Assembly (NCBI GenBank): GCA_023213315.1
Contig: JAKCPI010021790.1
Span: forward strand, 1 to 64,000
Direction: 5' to 3'
Length of the DNA: 64,000 bases
Source: Euborellia annulipes
Taxonomy: Eukaryota; Arthropoda; Insecta; Dermaptera; Anisolabididae
The position numbers and the translations under genes are program-made. Of the stretch, positions 12,701 through 27,700 are shown piece by piece. The notes under the pieces were generated by a model, which was not told where the DNA came from, ran no database searches, and saw nothing but the letters and a program-made list of their open reading frames with translations. The stretch's first letter is position 1, and every line of letters begins with the position of its first letter.

Positions 12701-15700
12701 ATATATCAAATTTCATTGATCTGGCCGCATGCGTTTTTTAGTAATCGTGTTCACACACAAACTCCTACTGACCTAATGTCCAAAATTGTCAAATTGTCCA
12801 AAAACTTATAAAAGCCCTTTTTTTGATTTTCGAAAAAACAAATTTTATTTTTAGATTAATCGCATTAAATAAAAGATATTTAAAAAAAAATCCGCTCTTT
12901 AACTTATAGATAATTAAATTAGTAATCATTGTGTTAAAAAATAATTAATTTTCTACCCTTAATTAATTAGCTACGACTTTAAAATGAAATGGGGAAAATC
13001 CCTTGTATTCCTATGGGAAAACTAACTTTCATCTCTTGCCGCCTCGAGAATCCAATCGTGTTTTAACGGCTTTTTCGAGACGCGCACCTTAAGAGCACAG
13101 TAGATAAAGATGTAAAAACAATTCTTTTAAAAGTACACTTTCCTGAGCATGGTTTCACCTCTCTGCCAGGTCATTTTTGCCCTTTTCCCCCATGGGGATC
13201 CGCCAGAATAGCATAAATTAAGAATTACGTAATATAAATATTTGCTTTTTTTACATCAGCGAAAGATTAAATTTTCAATATTAGTGGCGCCGATGACTTG
13301 ACATCGAGTAGCAGGCGTCCCCTTTCGATCCCACGCATCAGCCACTGTGGTTTGATGATGCCATGAAAAAATACATAATTTTTATTCTAAAATAAAAAAT
13401 CCTAAATGGTCGCCCTTTGGTTTAAATTTTGCGTACTGGCAGAGAGTGCACGCCTATCAGGAACGGCCCTATACCCATGGGCGTAACTAGAGAATCTGGC
13501 TGGGGGGGCCAAATAGGGACCAGCCATCCTCGCTGGGGGGGTAATGAGACCAGATAACTCGGTGGGCGAGTCATTCTCTCGTCAAAACGATACACTTTTT
13601 AGCCTCACCCATCTCAGATTTGTATGAAATTTGGGCTCGTAAAGGTAGAGTTAATAGAGACTAAGAAAAAGCCCCAATTTCAACTTGATATCTCAACTCG
13701 TTTAAGAAATGTGGCGTGTTAAAGTTGTCAAAAATGGCAAAAAATCGACCTAACCACATCTATTGTATTTAAATTGTTCTAAAATCTCTTAGAGATGAGA
13801 TAGAGAGAAGAATGAGGTGTCATTTTTTACAGCTTTTTAGACACCCTTTCCAATGATATACAACACACCTGGGGTGGGAATAAAAAAAAAAATTAATTTC
13901 AAAATCAAAAATTTAAATAAATTTTTTTTTCAAAAAGTACCCCTTCGAAAATTTTGAAAAAAATTCTAAAATGGTCCTTACTTAAAGGTTAAAAGAGAAT
14001 ATAAGCCTCATCCAGGGATCATGATGGGATAATAGAAAAATTAATTACAACACCCCTTGCGTTAGTTTTTTGTCATAATGGGGAAACATTATACAGGCTA
14101 ACAGTGATTTTGGTACCGGGATTTAGTTTGAGCTATTCTCGTCGCTATATGCGTCGTCCTTTTTTCCAAAAATGCCGTCAGTTTTGCTCGAATACGTCTA
14201 GTTTTAGCAGAGGCGTACCGAGGCAGTTGGGGGCCTGGGGCGGCACTAGAAGAGGGGGCCTTATATTGAATTTTTTTTTTGGGGGGAGGCTGCTCATCTT
14301 TAAATATCCCTCTTCTCCATATATAAAAATATTTTTAAAATACCGTATATTCCTGAACCCCAAGGGTCCCGGGGCCTCTCGAAGAGAAATTTTCATTAAA
14401 TTTTGTTTTTACTTGTGCCCTGAGGGCCCCAAGGCCTCTCAAAGAGAAATTTTCATTAAATTTGATATTTTAACTAAATTTTTCGGTTTTTACTTGAGCC
14501 TGAGGGCCCGAAGTTCTCTCAAAGAGAAATTTTCATTAAATTTTGATTTTTTAACTAAATTTTTTGGTTTTTATTTGAGCCCTGAAGACCGGGCCTCAAA
14601 AAAGAGAAATTTTCATTAAATTTTGATTTTTTAACTAAATTTTTGGTTTTTATTTGAGCCCTGAGGGCCCCGGGCCTCAAAAAGAGAAATTTTCATTAAA
14701 TTTTTTTTTTTTATAAATATATGGAGACTATGCCGGCTCGGGGCCTGGAGCGGACCGCCCCCCTCGGTACGCCGCTGAGTTTTAGAGATATAGAGAATAT
14801 AACGTTTTAATTGAAATTCTGCTCTAAAGCGGCTCTTATTTTGAGTTTTTCTAGATTTTTTTATGGTGTTTTCTCTTAAAGATATACAGGTAGCTAAGAT
14901 ACATAGAAAAATCTAGAGATTCTGCCTCAATCAGAAGTGATTTAGTGGTGCAAAACGCTGCTCAAAGTTGAAAAAAATTCAATTTTTCCAACCATCATTC
15001 ATTCGTGCGAATTGGTTAATTATTAACGAAATTATAAAGAAAATAGTTAATCTACAAGCAGGGGCGTAGCCAAGGGGGGGATGGGGGGGGGGAGTCTCCC
15101 CCCCCAGGTCGGATCGAGTTGGCAAATGTTGGCAAAATCAAGGACCAGTTGGCAAAATAAAGTTTATTTAAAAGAAATTAATTTATATTTTAATTTAAAA
15201 AAAAAAAAATTAAATTTTCTTTTTTTACATTTTCATCTATTAAAAAAAAAAAAATTTTTAATTTTCAAATAAATAAATTTATTTTCTTTTTACTGAATAT
15301 AAATTTATACAATATAATACAAACACATAAAGAAAATCATTAGGATTATTTTAAAAGAGAAAAAAATAAAATATTTGAACAAATAAAAGAAACCGCAGTC
15401 GTTCATTTGAATTTTCTTTATTACTATAATTGTAAAAAAAAGGAATTCCAATTAAACAATGTTTTTGATAGAAATATAAATTTTATACAGGTCAACAAAA
15501 AAAGTTTTTTGAAATTTAGGGTTATTCCTGGCTATATGGAAGCGCTAATTCCAAAAATGCCATCAATTTTGCGCCATCGGCTCTAGTTTTAGAGATATAG
15601 AGAAAATTAAATTTTAATAAATAATCTGATCAAGAGCGACTCTTATTTTGAATTTTCTAGATTTTTTTAAGTCCTTACCTCTTAAAAATATGTAGTTAGT

Positions 15701-18700
15701 TGAAATACATAGAAAAATAGGTCTATACTATAAAGTTTGAGCCCAATCTGAGGTGGCTAAGTGGTGCAAAACATGGCTAAAAGTTTAGAAAAATTGGATT
15801 TTTTCATTTTTTTTTAAGGATACTCCTGAATAGAATTTTTACCATCCCTGAATGGAAAAAAAGTATGTTTACGATCTTCTATAGTTTTTAACTTTCCAAA
15901 AGTTAAGCAATGCCAAGCGTGGCGAAAGCCCCGGGATTGGTGATCCCGAGCAATCAGCTTGTGGAACGTCCTATCGGTAGCCATCGGTATAATGTAATAT
16001 GTTTTTTTTGCATTCAGTGATGGTAAAAGATTCTACCTATTAGGGGTGTCCAAAGTTTAAAAAACTGAAAAAATTCGATTTTTCTAAAATTTTAGCCGTG
16101 TTTTGCACCACTAAATCGCCTCCAATTGGACTGAAACTTTATTTCTATGTACAGTGGAACTTCGCATAATTCGTTCCAGAATCGTACTCGTAAAGCGAAA
16201 CACTCGTTAGGCAAAACAATAACATTCTCCCCTTAGAGCTGTCCCCCCTGATGTAAAATGAGCACAATCCGGGACTTTCTCTCTCCTCTCCACTCGTTAT
16301 GCGAAACGTTACTCGTTAAGCAAATCATATTTTTACAATTTTTTTTGCTCGTTATGCAAATTGCTTGGTATGAAAGGGCACCCTAAGCGAGTTTCTAAAT
16401 ATTTCTTTTTAAGGGGTAAAGCCAGAAAATTCAAAATAAGAGTCGCTCTAGGGCTCATTTTCTATTAAAATTTAATTTTCTCTAAATCTCTAAAACTAAA
16501 TTTGATGGAGAAAAACTTATGGTATTTTTGGAATTAGGGTATCCTATATAAAAACCCAGGAATTGCTTAAAACACCCCGGTAAATTACACATTAGACAAT
16601 AGAAGAGGGATTTAGTCGGTAAGAGTCCTGTACTACTCGACAAAATTTTTCATTGAGTGTAATTATATGGGGAATTTCTCAATTGAAAAAAATCTTGCCT
16701 TAATTATATTTCTATCAAAAATTTTGTTTAATCCTTTAGTTTTTTAATATTAAAATAGCAAAGTGAAGGGGGAGGAGACATAAAACATCGAACATGTCAT
16801 ATAGCGACTAAAGGGCGTCGGGTTTAGCCTCTAGTAAATTAATATACTGTATATAGGATGAAAAAGAATGTGAATTGTACAGTTGGCAAATTGATTGAAT
16901 TTAGTTGGCATTTTTGGCCTTCTCCCCCCCTGAAAAATCTCTTCGCTACGCCCCTGTCTACAAGTCAAAGATAAGAAAATTTTATGATTAAGATGTTGTT
17001 TTGCTTAGAAGAATTCTTGGGTATAGTGATAGAGCTGACATAACTATTTTGTTTATAATTTCGTTAATAATTAACCGATTTGCACAAATGAATGATTTCT
17101 GGAAAGCTAAAGAGTTACAGAATATCGTACATATATGTATGTTTTTGCATTCAGGGTTGTTAAAAAAATTTTAGGGTTGTCTAAGTTGAGAAAAACTGGA
17201 AAAATTGAATTTTTTCAATTTTTAGCAGTGTTTTGCACCACTAAATCACTTCTGATTGGGCAGAATCTCTAGATTTTCTATGTATCTTAGCTACCTGTAT
17301 ATCTTTAAGAGAAAGGAGACGAGCGTGGCTTATCGGATAAGCTGAGGCTTAGTAATACGAGGTAAAATGTCACTCGAGTTCGAACCCAACTTGCCGAAAA
17401 AATTCAACCAAAGTCGAACGTCTCTGCTGGAGCAAAAGGGAGTACACATCCCCTCCAATTCCAGGCACTTAGGGCCTGAGGGATGGACATAGGAATTCAG
17501 GGGTAAAACATCACCCGAATTCGAACCATTCCTAGAACGGGGGAGCACACTAGATCTGATCTAGAAGGTCGCAGTGCAAAGAGAAAAGCCCCAGAACAAC
17601 TAATCATCATCAATCATCATCATCTTTAAGAGAAAACACCATAAAAAACTCTAGAAAACTCAAAATAAGAGCCGCTTTAGAGCAGAATTTCAATTAAAAC
17701 GTTATATTCTCTATATCTCTAAAACTAGAGATATTTGAGCAAAACTGACGGCATTTTTGGAAAAAGGACGACGCATATAGCGACGAGAATAGCTCAAACT
17801 AGTCCCGGTACCAAAATCACTATTAGCCTGTGTAGTGATGACAAAAAACTAACGCAAGATTTGTTTTAATTAATTTTTCTATGATCCCATCATGATCATG
17901 ATCCCTCGATGAGGCTTATATTATATTTTAACCTTTAAGCAAGGACCATTTTAGAATTTTTTCAAAATTTTCGAAGGGTACTTTTTGAGAAAAATTAATT
18001 TAAATTTTTGATTTTGAAATTAAAATTTTTTTTTTATTACCACCCCAGGTGTGTTGTATATCATTGGAAAGGGTGTCTAAAAAGCTGTAAAATGACACCT
18101 CATTCTTCTCTCTATCTCATCTCTAAGAGATTTTAGAACAATTTAAATACAATAGATGTGGTTAGGTCGATTTTTTGCCATTTTTGACAACTTTAACACG
18201 CCACATTTCTTAAACGAGTTGAGATATCAAGTTGAAATTGGGGCTTTTTCTTAGTCTCTATTGACTCTACCTATGGCCCAAATTTCATACAAATCTGAGA
18301 TGGTGAGGTTAAAAAGTGTTTCGATTTGACGTGGAAAGAATGACTCGGCCCTGGAAAGCCCCCATATTTTCTCAATTTTTCTTGGGGCAAAGAGCTTTCT
18401 GGGGGGGGCCACGAGCCTTCTGGGGGGCCAGGCCCCCCCGGGACCCCCCTAGTTACGCCCATGCCTATACCCCATATACACCGTTTGTGACCGTTTTTTT
18501 TCGCACAGCATCAAGGAAATGAAATAAAGAAATTCAAATAAAAAGGAAATTTCATTAAATTGAAAATTCTTTAGCCTACCCTTCCATTCATGACTATTAC
18601 ATAATTATTATTTAAATCAATGAAGTCAGTCTCGGAGCTGATTTGTTAATTTAAATTTTTCTGTTAATATACACTGTAAAAAAAATTTTTGTGTAGGAAG

Positions 18701-21700
18701 CAAATTACATAACCAAAAACATACTAAATTTAATAAGTCTTTGCAAAAACCGTAAAAAAAATGTATTGTAATTTTCGAAAGCCGGTTGAAAATTAGAGTG
18801 AAGATGTGTGGTAATTTTAGAAAACAATTTGGCACGAGCGAGAAAAAAATTTGAATTCGAGCTCTTAATTTCTTCCCTTCATATATGAACTTGTCCGACG
18901 CCTTTAACACAATTTTTAACAAAAATTACTATAAAATATATGTAAAATTCAATACATATTCTATTTTTATTCGAAGAAAATTGTAATTTTAAAATGTTTT
19001 AAAAAATGTAAAAAATATTTGAACGCATAAATTTGTAAATTTAGTAAACAAAAGTATAGTAGTTATCATTTACAAGGGAAATTTGTAAATTTACTAAATT
19101 TAATTTAGTATTCCAAAACATTTTTTTTACAGTGTATATTATTTTAATTTTTTTAGCGAACGATCTATTTTGATTTCATTTCCTTAAGAACTTTCACACT
19201 GATTTAATTATTTTATTTAGTTATTAATTATAAATTCCTTTGATAATTTATTTAGTGATATAAGATTCCCAATAAATTACGAAACGCCTTTTTTTTAGTT
19301 ACATAAAAACAAACCCGCTACAAATATTATGTCACAACATAGAACTACTCCCCCCAAATAAAATTTCTTTTAGAAAAGTGAATATAGATTTTAAAAATGT
19401 GAAAAAAAAATTTTCGAGCTTTATTTATCTAAAAGAAATTGCTAACACAAAACTTCACTTTTTCCTCTGTACAGTATTACTTTCATAAGATCTAAGACCT
19501 GCAAACTTTTTGTACTAACAAAAAAAAAAATGTTTACCATTCAGCTGCTGGCAGATTCACCAGTAAATCCGGTAACTTCGATCCTGCCCCTTGTTTTCGT
19601 GATTATGGTTACCGCAATTAAACAAGCTTACGAAGATTGGTTAAGACATCGGACGGATTTTGAAGTTAACAGAGCCATGGTAGAAGTCGTTCGCAACGGA
19701 TGTCTTCAGGTAACTTAAAAATTGTTTCTTTATGCTCTTGTAGCAATCCATTAATTGATTTGATTTCCTATCACTAACTTCTTCTAGATAATTCAATTCT
19801 AGCTATACGTACTTCTATTCCCAAATCACTCTGTCCCTTTCATATAATCTAACTTTTGGTAGTTTGAAGGAGACTTAATAATAAATTCCAAATCTAATTA
19901 CAATTTTGCTGTTTTTACTTTTAGGAAATTCGAGCAGCTAATATTTTAGTAGGGGATGTGGTACGGATCTCCTCTAATTGCGATATTCCTTGTGATTTGG
20001 TTCTTCTTGCTTCTAGTGATCCTGAAGGCAAATGTTTCCTCACCACTGCAAATTTGGATGGCGAAACTAATTTAAAGGTAACAATTTAAGTGTTCACTAC
20101 TTTTGGAGAATTATATAAAATAAATTCTTTTGTTTCAATCGTATCTTAGATAATTGATTAAAATCAATTTATAATTAAAAGTTTTATTTTTTTTAGACTT
20201 TGATATGTCCAAAATTGCTTCGACAATTTGCAATCCCAGAAGAATTGAAACGACTTGGTATTCGAATCGAATGTGAAAATCCTACAGCTGATCTCTATTC
20301 ATTTCATGGACGATTAGAAATCCTTTGTGGCGTTCAAACTCCATCAGATGAATCACCAACAACACCTGAATCACTTGATACTGTTGATAAAGTTTCTATA
20401 CCAGTTACTACACCAGTTATCAATGGCGTTAATAAAAACCATAAACGTTCAGCCAGCAATCCCCCTGGAATCGGCCTTTTGAACGTGAAGCCGATTGTTG
20501 ATGGAGGAAGTCTAGGGAGACGATCTTACACTCTTGGAAGGAATGGAGGATTTCCCGAGACGTTTCCTTTGGAGAGAGTGGGAGAAACTTTTCGATATAT
20601 TGATGAAGATGGGTAAGAATTTGTTTATAAATATATTAAGCTTGAAACATAATCTGTCCGTCTGTCTTTCACACTCTGTTTGAGCAACGTCCGATTGGAA
20701 TTTCGAAATTTTATTGAATTTTTATTTTTATCGGGTATAGATTTCATTAGTTTCAAAAGATTTCCTTTTAAATTCCAGAAGTATGCCTGAAATTCCAAAT
20801 CCTAAGAATGTTCAACTTCGCCGCCAGTCAACACAAAGGGCATCTTGGCTTGTGAAGCGAGTAAGCGCTCCAGTTCCGGAGGTTGCTAACGGCGTCGCAC
20901 TGAATGGTAACCAACGAAGGAGCAGCTACTCGTTAAGTGCCCATCTCAATCCTCAAAATGTACTTCTAAGAGGCGCCCGGCTCAAAAACACTGATTTTAT
21001 TTATGGTAATTTCATTTAATTCAGGTCTCTTATCAATTGCTTATTCATAATTTTTTTTTTTAGGCTGTGCCATCTATACAGGTCATGAAACGAAACTTGC
21101 TCTCAATTCTAGATTAACTAGAAATAAATTTTCATCCATCGAAAAGTGAGTGAGTAGCCTAATATTCAACATTAAAAAAATATCTGTAATATTGAACTAT
21201 TTGAAAAATATTTTTCAGATCGATCAACAAATTCCTAGTATTGTTCATTGGCATTTTTTTGTTGCAAATTATTATAAGCGTGATATTAAAATATATTTAT
21301 GATACACATTTTCCAGGTAAATATTGTTCAATTAGAAAATGTATTTTGATATGCTCAGACTTTTCAATTGATTAAAAACTAAATTGTAAATGATCTCATA
21401 ATAAAAATAAGAGAGCTTATTCAATTTTAGTTTCTAACTTTTCATCTCTCAATTAAAAACTTAGAGATAATATTTGCCAATTTTTGTGATTTATAAGTTA
21501 GAAATAATATTCCAATTAGCATGTTTAACTCAAATTTATTATAGTTTTATTTATATTTCTTAACAGGTCTCTCGGCATATTTGGGGCCACCTCCTACTAT
21601 AAATACTGTAAGCATTCTTCAAGATATAGCTTCGTTTCTTATTCTTTATAATTATCTGATCCCAATTTCTCTCTATGTCACAATCGGTAAGTTCTAATTG

Positions 21701-24700
21701 ATAAATATTCTCAAATAATACTCACTTTCTTTAAAACAAAAAAAAAATTAGAATTACAGAAATTCTTTGGTTCAATATTTTTTGGATGGGATCTCGAAAT
21801 TTTTTGTGAGAAGACAAATCACAGAGCTACGTGTAATACTTCTGATTTAAATGAAGAACTCGGACAGGTATTTATTGATTTTTAAATATAATTTTAATAT
21901 CTTTTTATGGTTTAAAAAAAGAGGAGTCACCACTTGAAGTTTTGGCCTTTATGGGGCTTCGGGAGGCAAATCTGTTCGCATGTTTTTGCCTATAAGATGG
22001 CGTTAGCCAAAGAGCCCAACTATTACGAAAATTTGCCAACAGATGGCAGGATGGTAGGACTATATTTATATTTAATCTCATGCATTTGTTTGATATACGT
22101 TGATCTTTTAATATATAGGCCTATATAATAAAGATTATTATATATTATTAAATATATTATATATCATTTATAACAGCATACAAATTTATAAATATAGACT
22201 TGATAAACTTGATAATGCAGGCTTTTAGACTAGACTGCCATCTCTTGCAAGCGTGCCGATCTAGTTGACCGTTAATTTTCACCATTTAATTTAATTATTA
22301 TGGGATGGAGATTAATGATTTTTACATTTTTAGATTAAAAAAAAATTACGTACAAATTTTTATATTAGAATTTTTTTTTGCATTTTCTATAAATATAGAA
22401 AAAATATATATTTTTTAATTAATAGTAATTATGTAAAATGCTCACAAATTTAAATTATTAAAAAAAACACATAAAAAATATTTTAAAATTCTTCAGGAGT
22501 TTCGAACTAAAGATTCAATGTTAAGCATTTATTTTAGAAATGTCATTTTTTTGTAGAGTGTTCACACGAACAGCACCCATTCTCCTCCCCTTGTGTCAAA
22601 AACTAAGTTTAAATGGAATTTAGAATATAAAAACATTTTTATATTCATTTATGCGTGTTTGAGAAATTTTATACCTTTTGCAGATTCAATTTCTATTCTC
22701 TGATAAAACGGGGACTCTAACTGAAAACGAGATGCACTTTCGGCGATGCTCTTTGAATGGGATAAGCATGGTAGAGGCAGAACCTGGTCATTTAGTGCGT
22801 CTCGCGCAGGATGGAGATGAACGTCGCTCTGTACGCTCATTCAAGCTCAGCATACGTAAGAAAAAAAGTATCCTGAAGAAGTTCAACAAGCCTGTCAACC
22901 AGGCGGATATCCGTAATCAAAATCAAGATGAGAATAATACAGGCGACTCCTCACCTCCTATTGAAGAGGATGAAAAATATCTCATTGAAGAAAAGCCCAC
23001 CATAAATGTGAGATTTTTTTTTACTTTATTTTTTTTTTCCACTTAATATTTTTAATTCCTTTTATTTTTTGAACAGTCATCCCTGAACCGGTTCCTTCTT
23101 GCTTTTGCCATTTGCCATAACGTACAGGTGGAGGGCATAAAGCCTCCGCCCCTTGATGATGGCATGGGGCCTTTTATTAATAATAATCAAAGAAATCTAA
23201 ATAATTTAAATGATGAAATCGGAGACGATTCAAAGACCCCAGAAGAGCTTTGGGCTGCATCTATTAACACCGACGAAATCAAATATCAAGCCTCGAGCCC
23301 GGATGAAAAGGCGCTTCTCGAAATAGCTAATAGGTAGGCTATTACTAGAAATCATTTTTACTTTCTCGTACCTCTATATATATGTTAATATATAGAGAGA
23401 GAAAGTATTGGATTCATGTCAAAAATTCGATGTCGAGATTTTGATGGATCTTCACGTTTTGAGGTCCCCTGAATCCAAAAAAGTGGTTTTCGCGACATGG
23501 TCTGTCTGTGTGTCTGTCTGTGTGTCTGTGTGTGTGTCTGTGAACAAAATATCTCAAGAACGAAAAGACCTAGGAAGTTGAAATTTTATATTTAAATTAG
23601 GCACCCCCATGGGACGTGACACGAAGCTTTTGAACAAAATCGACCAAAGAGTACTAGTACTTTACTGATTCACTTTTTCAGTTTTTTTCGATTTTCTCAA
23701 AATTTGCTCCAACGATTTTTTTTTTAAATTCAAAAATCAATTATTTTTTAGATTCTCAATAAAATGTATATTCTCATTTTGTGATTGAAATCTTCTGAAG
23801 ACCACTTTACTCTTGTTCTCCATAGAAAAGATAGGAGAAATGGTTGCCATGGTAACAACATATAAATATTTTGCCATACTTATAAATTTTACATCTTGAA
23901 AATCGAATGTACCCTACTGTCGGAAACTAAATACATGTCGACACAAAAAATCTGGTGTGACAAGCACAGTACACAACATTCGATTACCGAAGGTAAGAGA
24001 AAGTTGTGTGCTGTGCGCCAGTCACACCAGATTTTTTATAATTTTTTACGGGCACCAATGTCTAGCGTGTAATTTTTAAACAAATATTTAATTTATTAAA
24101 GAACTCAATGGCTGTGTGATTGTAGTACAATGAAAGAAGCACGAGCAGACAAAAAAGAAAGCCTCCGATTTCTTAAGGTAATATAAGAAATTATTTCATA
24201 TTTCAGATGCGGAGTTTCATATCTTGGTGAAAGAAATGATTATTTATATATCTTGAACCAAAAGAAATTGGAGCGCTATCATCGTTTAGAAGAACTTGAA
24301 TTCACATCAAGTAAGTAATAAGAGGTGGTTCCGTTGGCCCATTTATTATTATACCATTTTTTCATTTAAAATTTCTTCCAGGTCGTCGGCGAATGTCTGT
24401 CATCGTTGAAGACGAGATGGGAACAATTTGGTTATTTTGCAAAGGTGCTGAATCGTCCGTAATTCCACTCTGCAATTCAGGCCCAATTAACGAGACCCTC
24501 AAGCACGTCTCAGAATTTGCAATTGTGAGTTGGTTTATATTAAGATAAGCATACGTCCAATTTTGAAGCATTGTCCAGGCGATAGTCTTCGCTAGGGTCA
24601 TTTGTCCCGTTTCCAAAGTTTTCTATACAAAATTCATATCAATTTACCTTTTTATTTTTAGTAAATATTTCTTTAATTGGCGCCCCCTGATATCTGCCGC

Positions 24701-27700
24701 CCGGGGCACATGCACCCACTGCCTCCCCCCCCCCCCCCCCCAGATCCGACCCCCCTCCTAGATAACTATTATATAAATTTATATCATCAAATTTATTAAC
24801 ATGGGATGGACAGGATCGCGATCCTTTTGGATTTAAATCCAAAGATCCAATGCTATCCAGGATTTTCGAATCTAGATCGAAATTCTTTTTTTGGAGGGAA
24901 GATCTTGGTTCTGGATCGCGATCCAGGTGGGTGGATTTAAGAATTTGGATCGAAATCATTTTTGCTCTCTGGATCTAAGATCGGATAGCTAATCCTGGAT
25001 TTTTTCAATGCTTTTCAAATGATTGCCAATCCTTTAAAACTTTTTACTTTTCTCGTACCTCTATATATATGTTAATATATAGAGAGAGAAAGTATTGGAT
25101 TCATGTCAAAAATTCGATGTCGAGATTTTGATGGATCTTCACGTTTTGAGGTCCCCTGAATCCAAAAAAGTGGTTTTCGCGACATGGTCTGTCTGTGTGT
25201 CTGTCTGTGTGTCTGTGTGTGTGTCTGTGAACAAAATATCTCAAGAACGAAAAGACCTAGGAAGTTGAAATTTTATATTTAAATTAGGCACCCCCATGGG
25301 ACGTGACACGAAGCTTTTTGAACAAAATCGACCAAAGAGTACTAGTACTTTACTGATTCACTTTTTCAGTTTTTTTTCGATTTTCTCAAAATTTGCTCCA
25401 ACGATTTTTTTTTTTAAATTCAAAAATCAATTATTTTTTAGATTCTCAATAAAATGTATATTCTCATTTTGTGATTGAAATCTTCTGAAGACCACTTTAC
25501 TCTTGTTCTCCATAGAAAAGATAGGAGAAATGGTTGCCATGGTAACAACATATAAATATTTTGCCATACTTATAAATTTTACATCTTGAAAATCGAATGT
25601 ACCCTACTGTCGGAAACTAAATACATGTCGACACAAAAAATCTGGTGTGACAAGCACAGTACACAACATTCGATTACCGAAGGTAAGAGAAAGTTGTGTG
25701 CTGTGCGCCAGTCACACCAGATTTTTAATAAATATATCCTTTTGATTGTTTAAGAATAATTCCTATTTTTATCCAAACGACTAAATATGTGCAAATTCAG
25801 CCGAAGAAGTAGATTTTAGACAATTTTATTAGAAACTGGATTGGATTTCTGGATCGGACCGGATTTTCGGATTGCAAGTTCGGGTCAGATTTCGGATCTA
25901 GATTTGTGGATCCGTTTTCTTAATCGGATTGGATTAGCGGATCGCTAATCCTTTTGCAGCAGCTGGATCGGATCGACCGAACTGTCGGATCAGCGGATCG
26001 GATCGCTAATCCTTTTTAAAGGATTTTTGCCCATTCTTATTTATAAACTATAAATCTTTCCCTTATAAACTCGCACCAACCCCCCAACAAAAGCACGCTC
26101 TATTTCACAATTTATGCCCCGATGGACCAATCTCTACAATGAGGTGCGAGTAAAAAAATGACCCGTATCCATCAAAATATTTATGTCACCTTAACTTATA
26201 TCTTTCTTTTGCAAAATGAAATAACTAAATGAATTTTTAAATTTTTTCAGCGAGGTTTAAGAACTCTAGTTGTTGGCTATCGTAAAATTGACAGAGCTCA
26301 GTATATCTCGCAAAGAGAGGCGTTAGAGGCTGCTAAACAACAAGTGAGCTCTGCAACGAGACGAGAATCTGAAATGACTCGCACCTATAAGATCATTGAG
26401 GATAATTTGCATCTTTTGGGTGCCACAGGCGTCGAAGATCGTCTCCAAGATGGAGTTCAAGAAACCTTGGAATCCTTACGAGCTGCTGGAATCAAAGTAA
26501 CGTCTGAGTATCTCTTAATCAAAATAATTTTACGCACTCAGGAACAGACCGAGACCTGGTCTGGTCCTGTGTGTGTTTTATTTAAAATCATGTTGATTAG
26601 AATGCACGAGACAAAATTTCTTTGCCTCCTAATCGTCCAGCCCAACCAAAGAGGCTTTTGAGGAAGGAGAGACTCGCTTTTCGGAATTGAAATTCTTCTA
26701 CTTTTCATTTAAAAAATTAGAAGTCTGACCTTTGTTTTCTCATTCTTTTTTTTTAGATATGGATTCTCACCGGTGATAAAATAGAAACGGCAGTTAATAT
26801 TTCATTTTCATGTGGTCATTTTAAATTTGGAGCTAAACAACTCTACCTCACCGAACAAAGGAATGAAGAAGATTGTTTGAAGAAATTGGAATCCCTTCGG
26901 TAAATTTGCAATAAGACTCTCTTCACATTTTCCGATAAAGGAAAGGAGGAAATATCAAAAGAGAGGCTAGAGGCAGCCGAAAATAAATTATTCTGAATGC
27001 TATAACAATTTTCCGGAGAAGTTTCGATGCATTTATTAGTGCTCCAATAATTGATTTTGATGTTGAAGCTCTAATATTATTATTATATGAAATTCCTACC
27101 GGGATCCCCGTTTATTTGCCCGAGGTGCTTACGTGCTCGAAAATTCATACCGCAAACCCAACCGACCTCTGGCCGTAGCCATCTACCGGCACCCCGTGAA
27201 GTTACATCATTTCCTGACTCTATATCCTCTTCCTGCGTTCGTTTCTAGCTAGTGAACTAATTATTATTTCTGGTTCCACCCTGTTCCTTTTATCCAACCT
27301 CTATGTTCTAGTTTGAGGAGAGACTCCCTCAGCATCGGCGTGTAGCCTACTCCTTTCGAAGAATGTATTACGAAGAGGGAACCTTCCGCAGGACGGGATG
27401 TCACAGCAACTTCCTCTCCTCGTAGAGTTGCCTGGGGGCCATTGTTGGTGAAGCACTAATAAATACACCAACGTCTCCGGTTGTTGTTGTAGCATTCAGA
27501 ATTATTTCTTTATGGCTGCCTCTGCCCTTCCTCTCAACGTTATCGTCACTGCCACCACTTCTCAATTAAATATTAAAAAGATTTTGACTTATTAATTAAA
27601 TTAAATATTTCTTTAAAACTCATTATTATATAGAGTATTATATTTGTCCATTCAATTATGAAGATTGATTAGTTTTTATAAAAAATTATATATATATATA

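Larger units (their letters stand above)
13476..18463. mobile_element. 5-kb long-inverted-repeat hAT-like element
   Basis: Ends CATGGGCGTAACTAG and CTAGTTACGCCCATG are exact complements and are flanked by the same 8 bases, CCTATACC (13468-13475 and 18464-18471), as for hAT insertions. The arms are long: about 13560-15050 matches the inverse of about 16970-18350, for example around CACATTTCTTAAACGAGTTG and GATTTAGTGGTGCAAAAC. The left arm is broken by a 570-bp element, the right arm by a SINE and the centre by a 1.9-kb element. No transposase frame is seen. Confidence 0.85.

Noticed and set aside
14104..14619. 171-codon open frame
   Set aside because: It is the translated tandem repeat of a MITE (AAATTTTCATTAAA units).
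21904..22050. Possible extra flippase exon ([11 protein letters not shown] frame, with a GT after GGCAGGATG)
   Set aside because: Exons 10 and 11 already join exactly in phase (ELGQ to [11 protein letters not shown]), and the segment resembles no P4-ATPase; more likely a repeat fragment.
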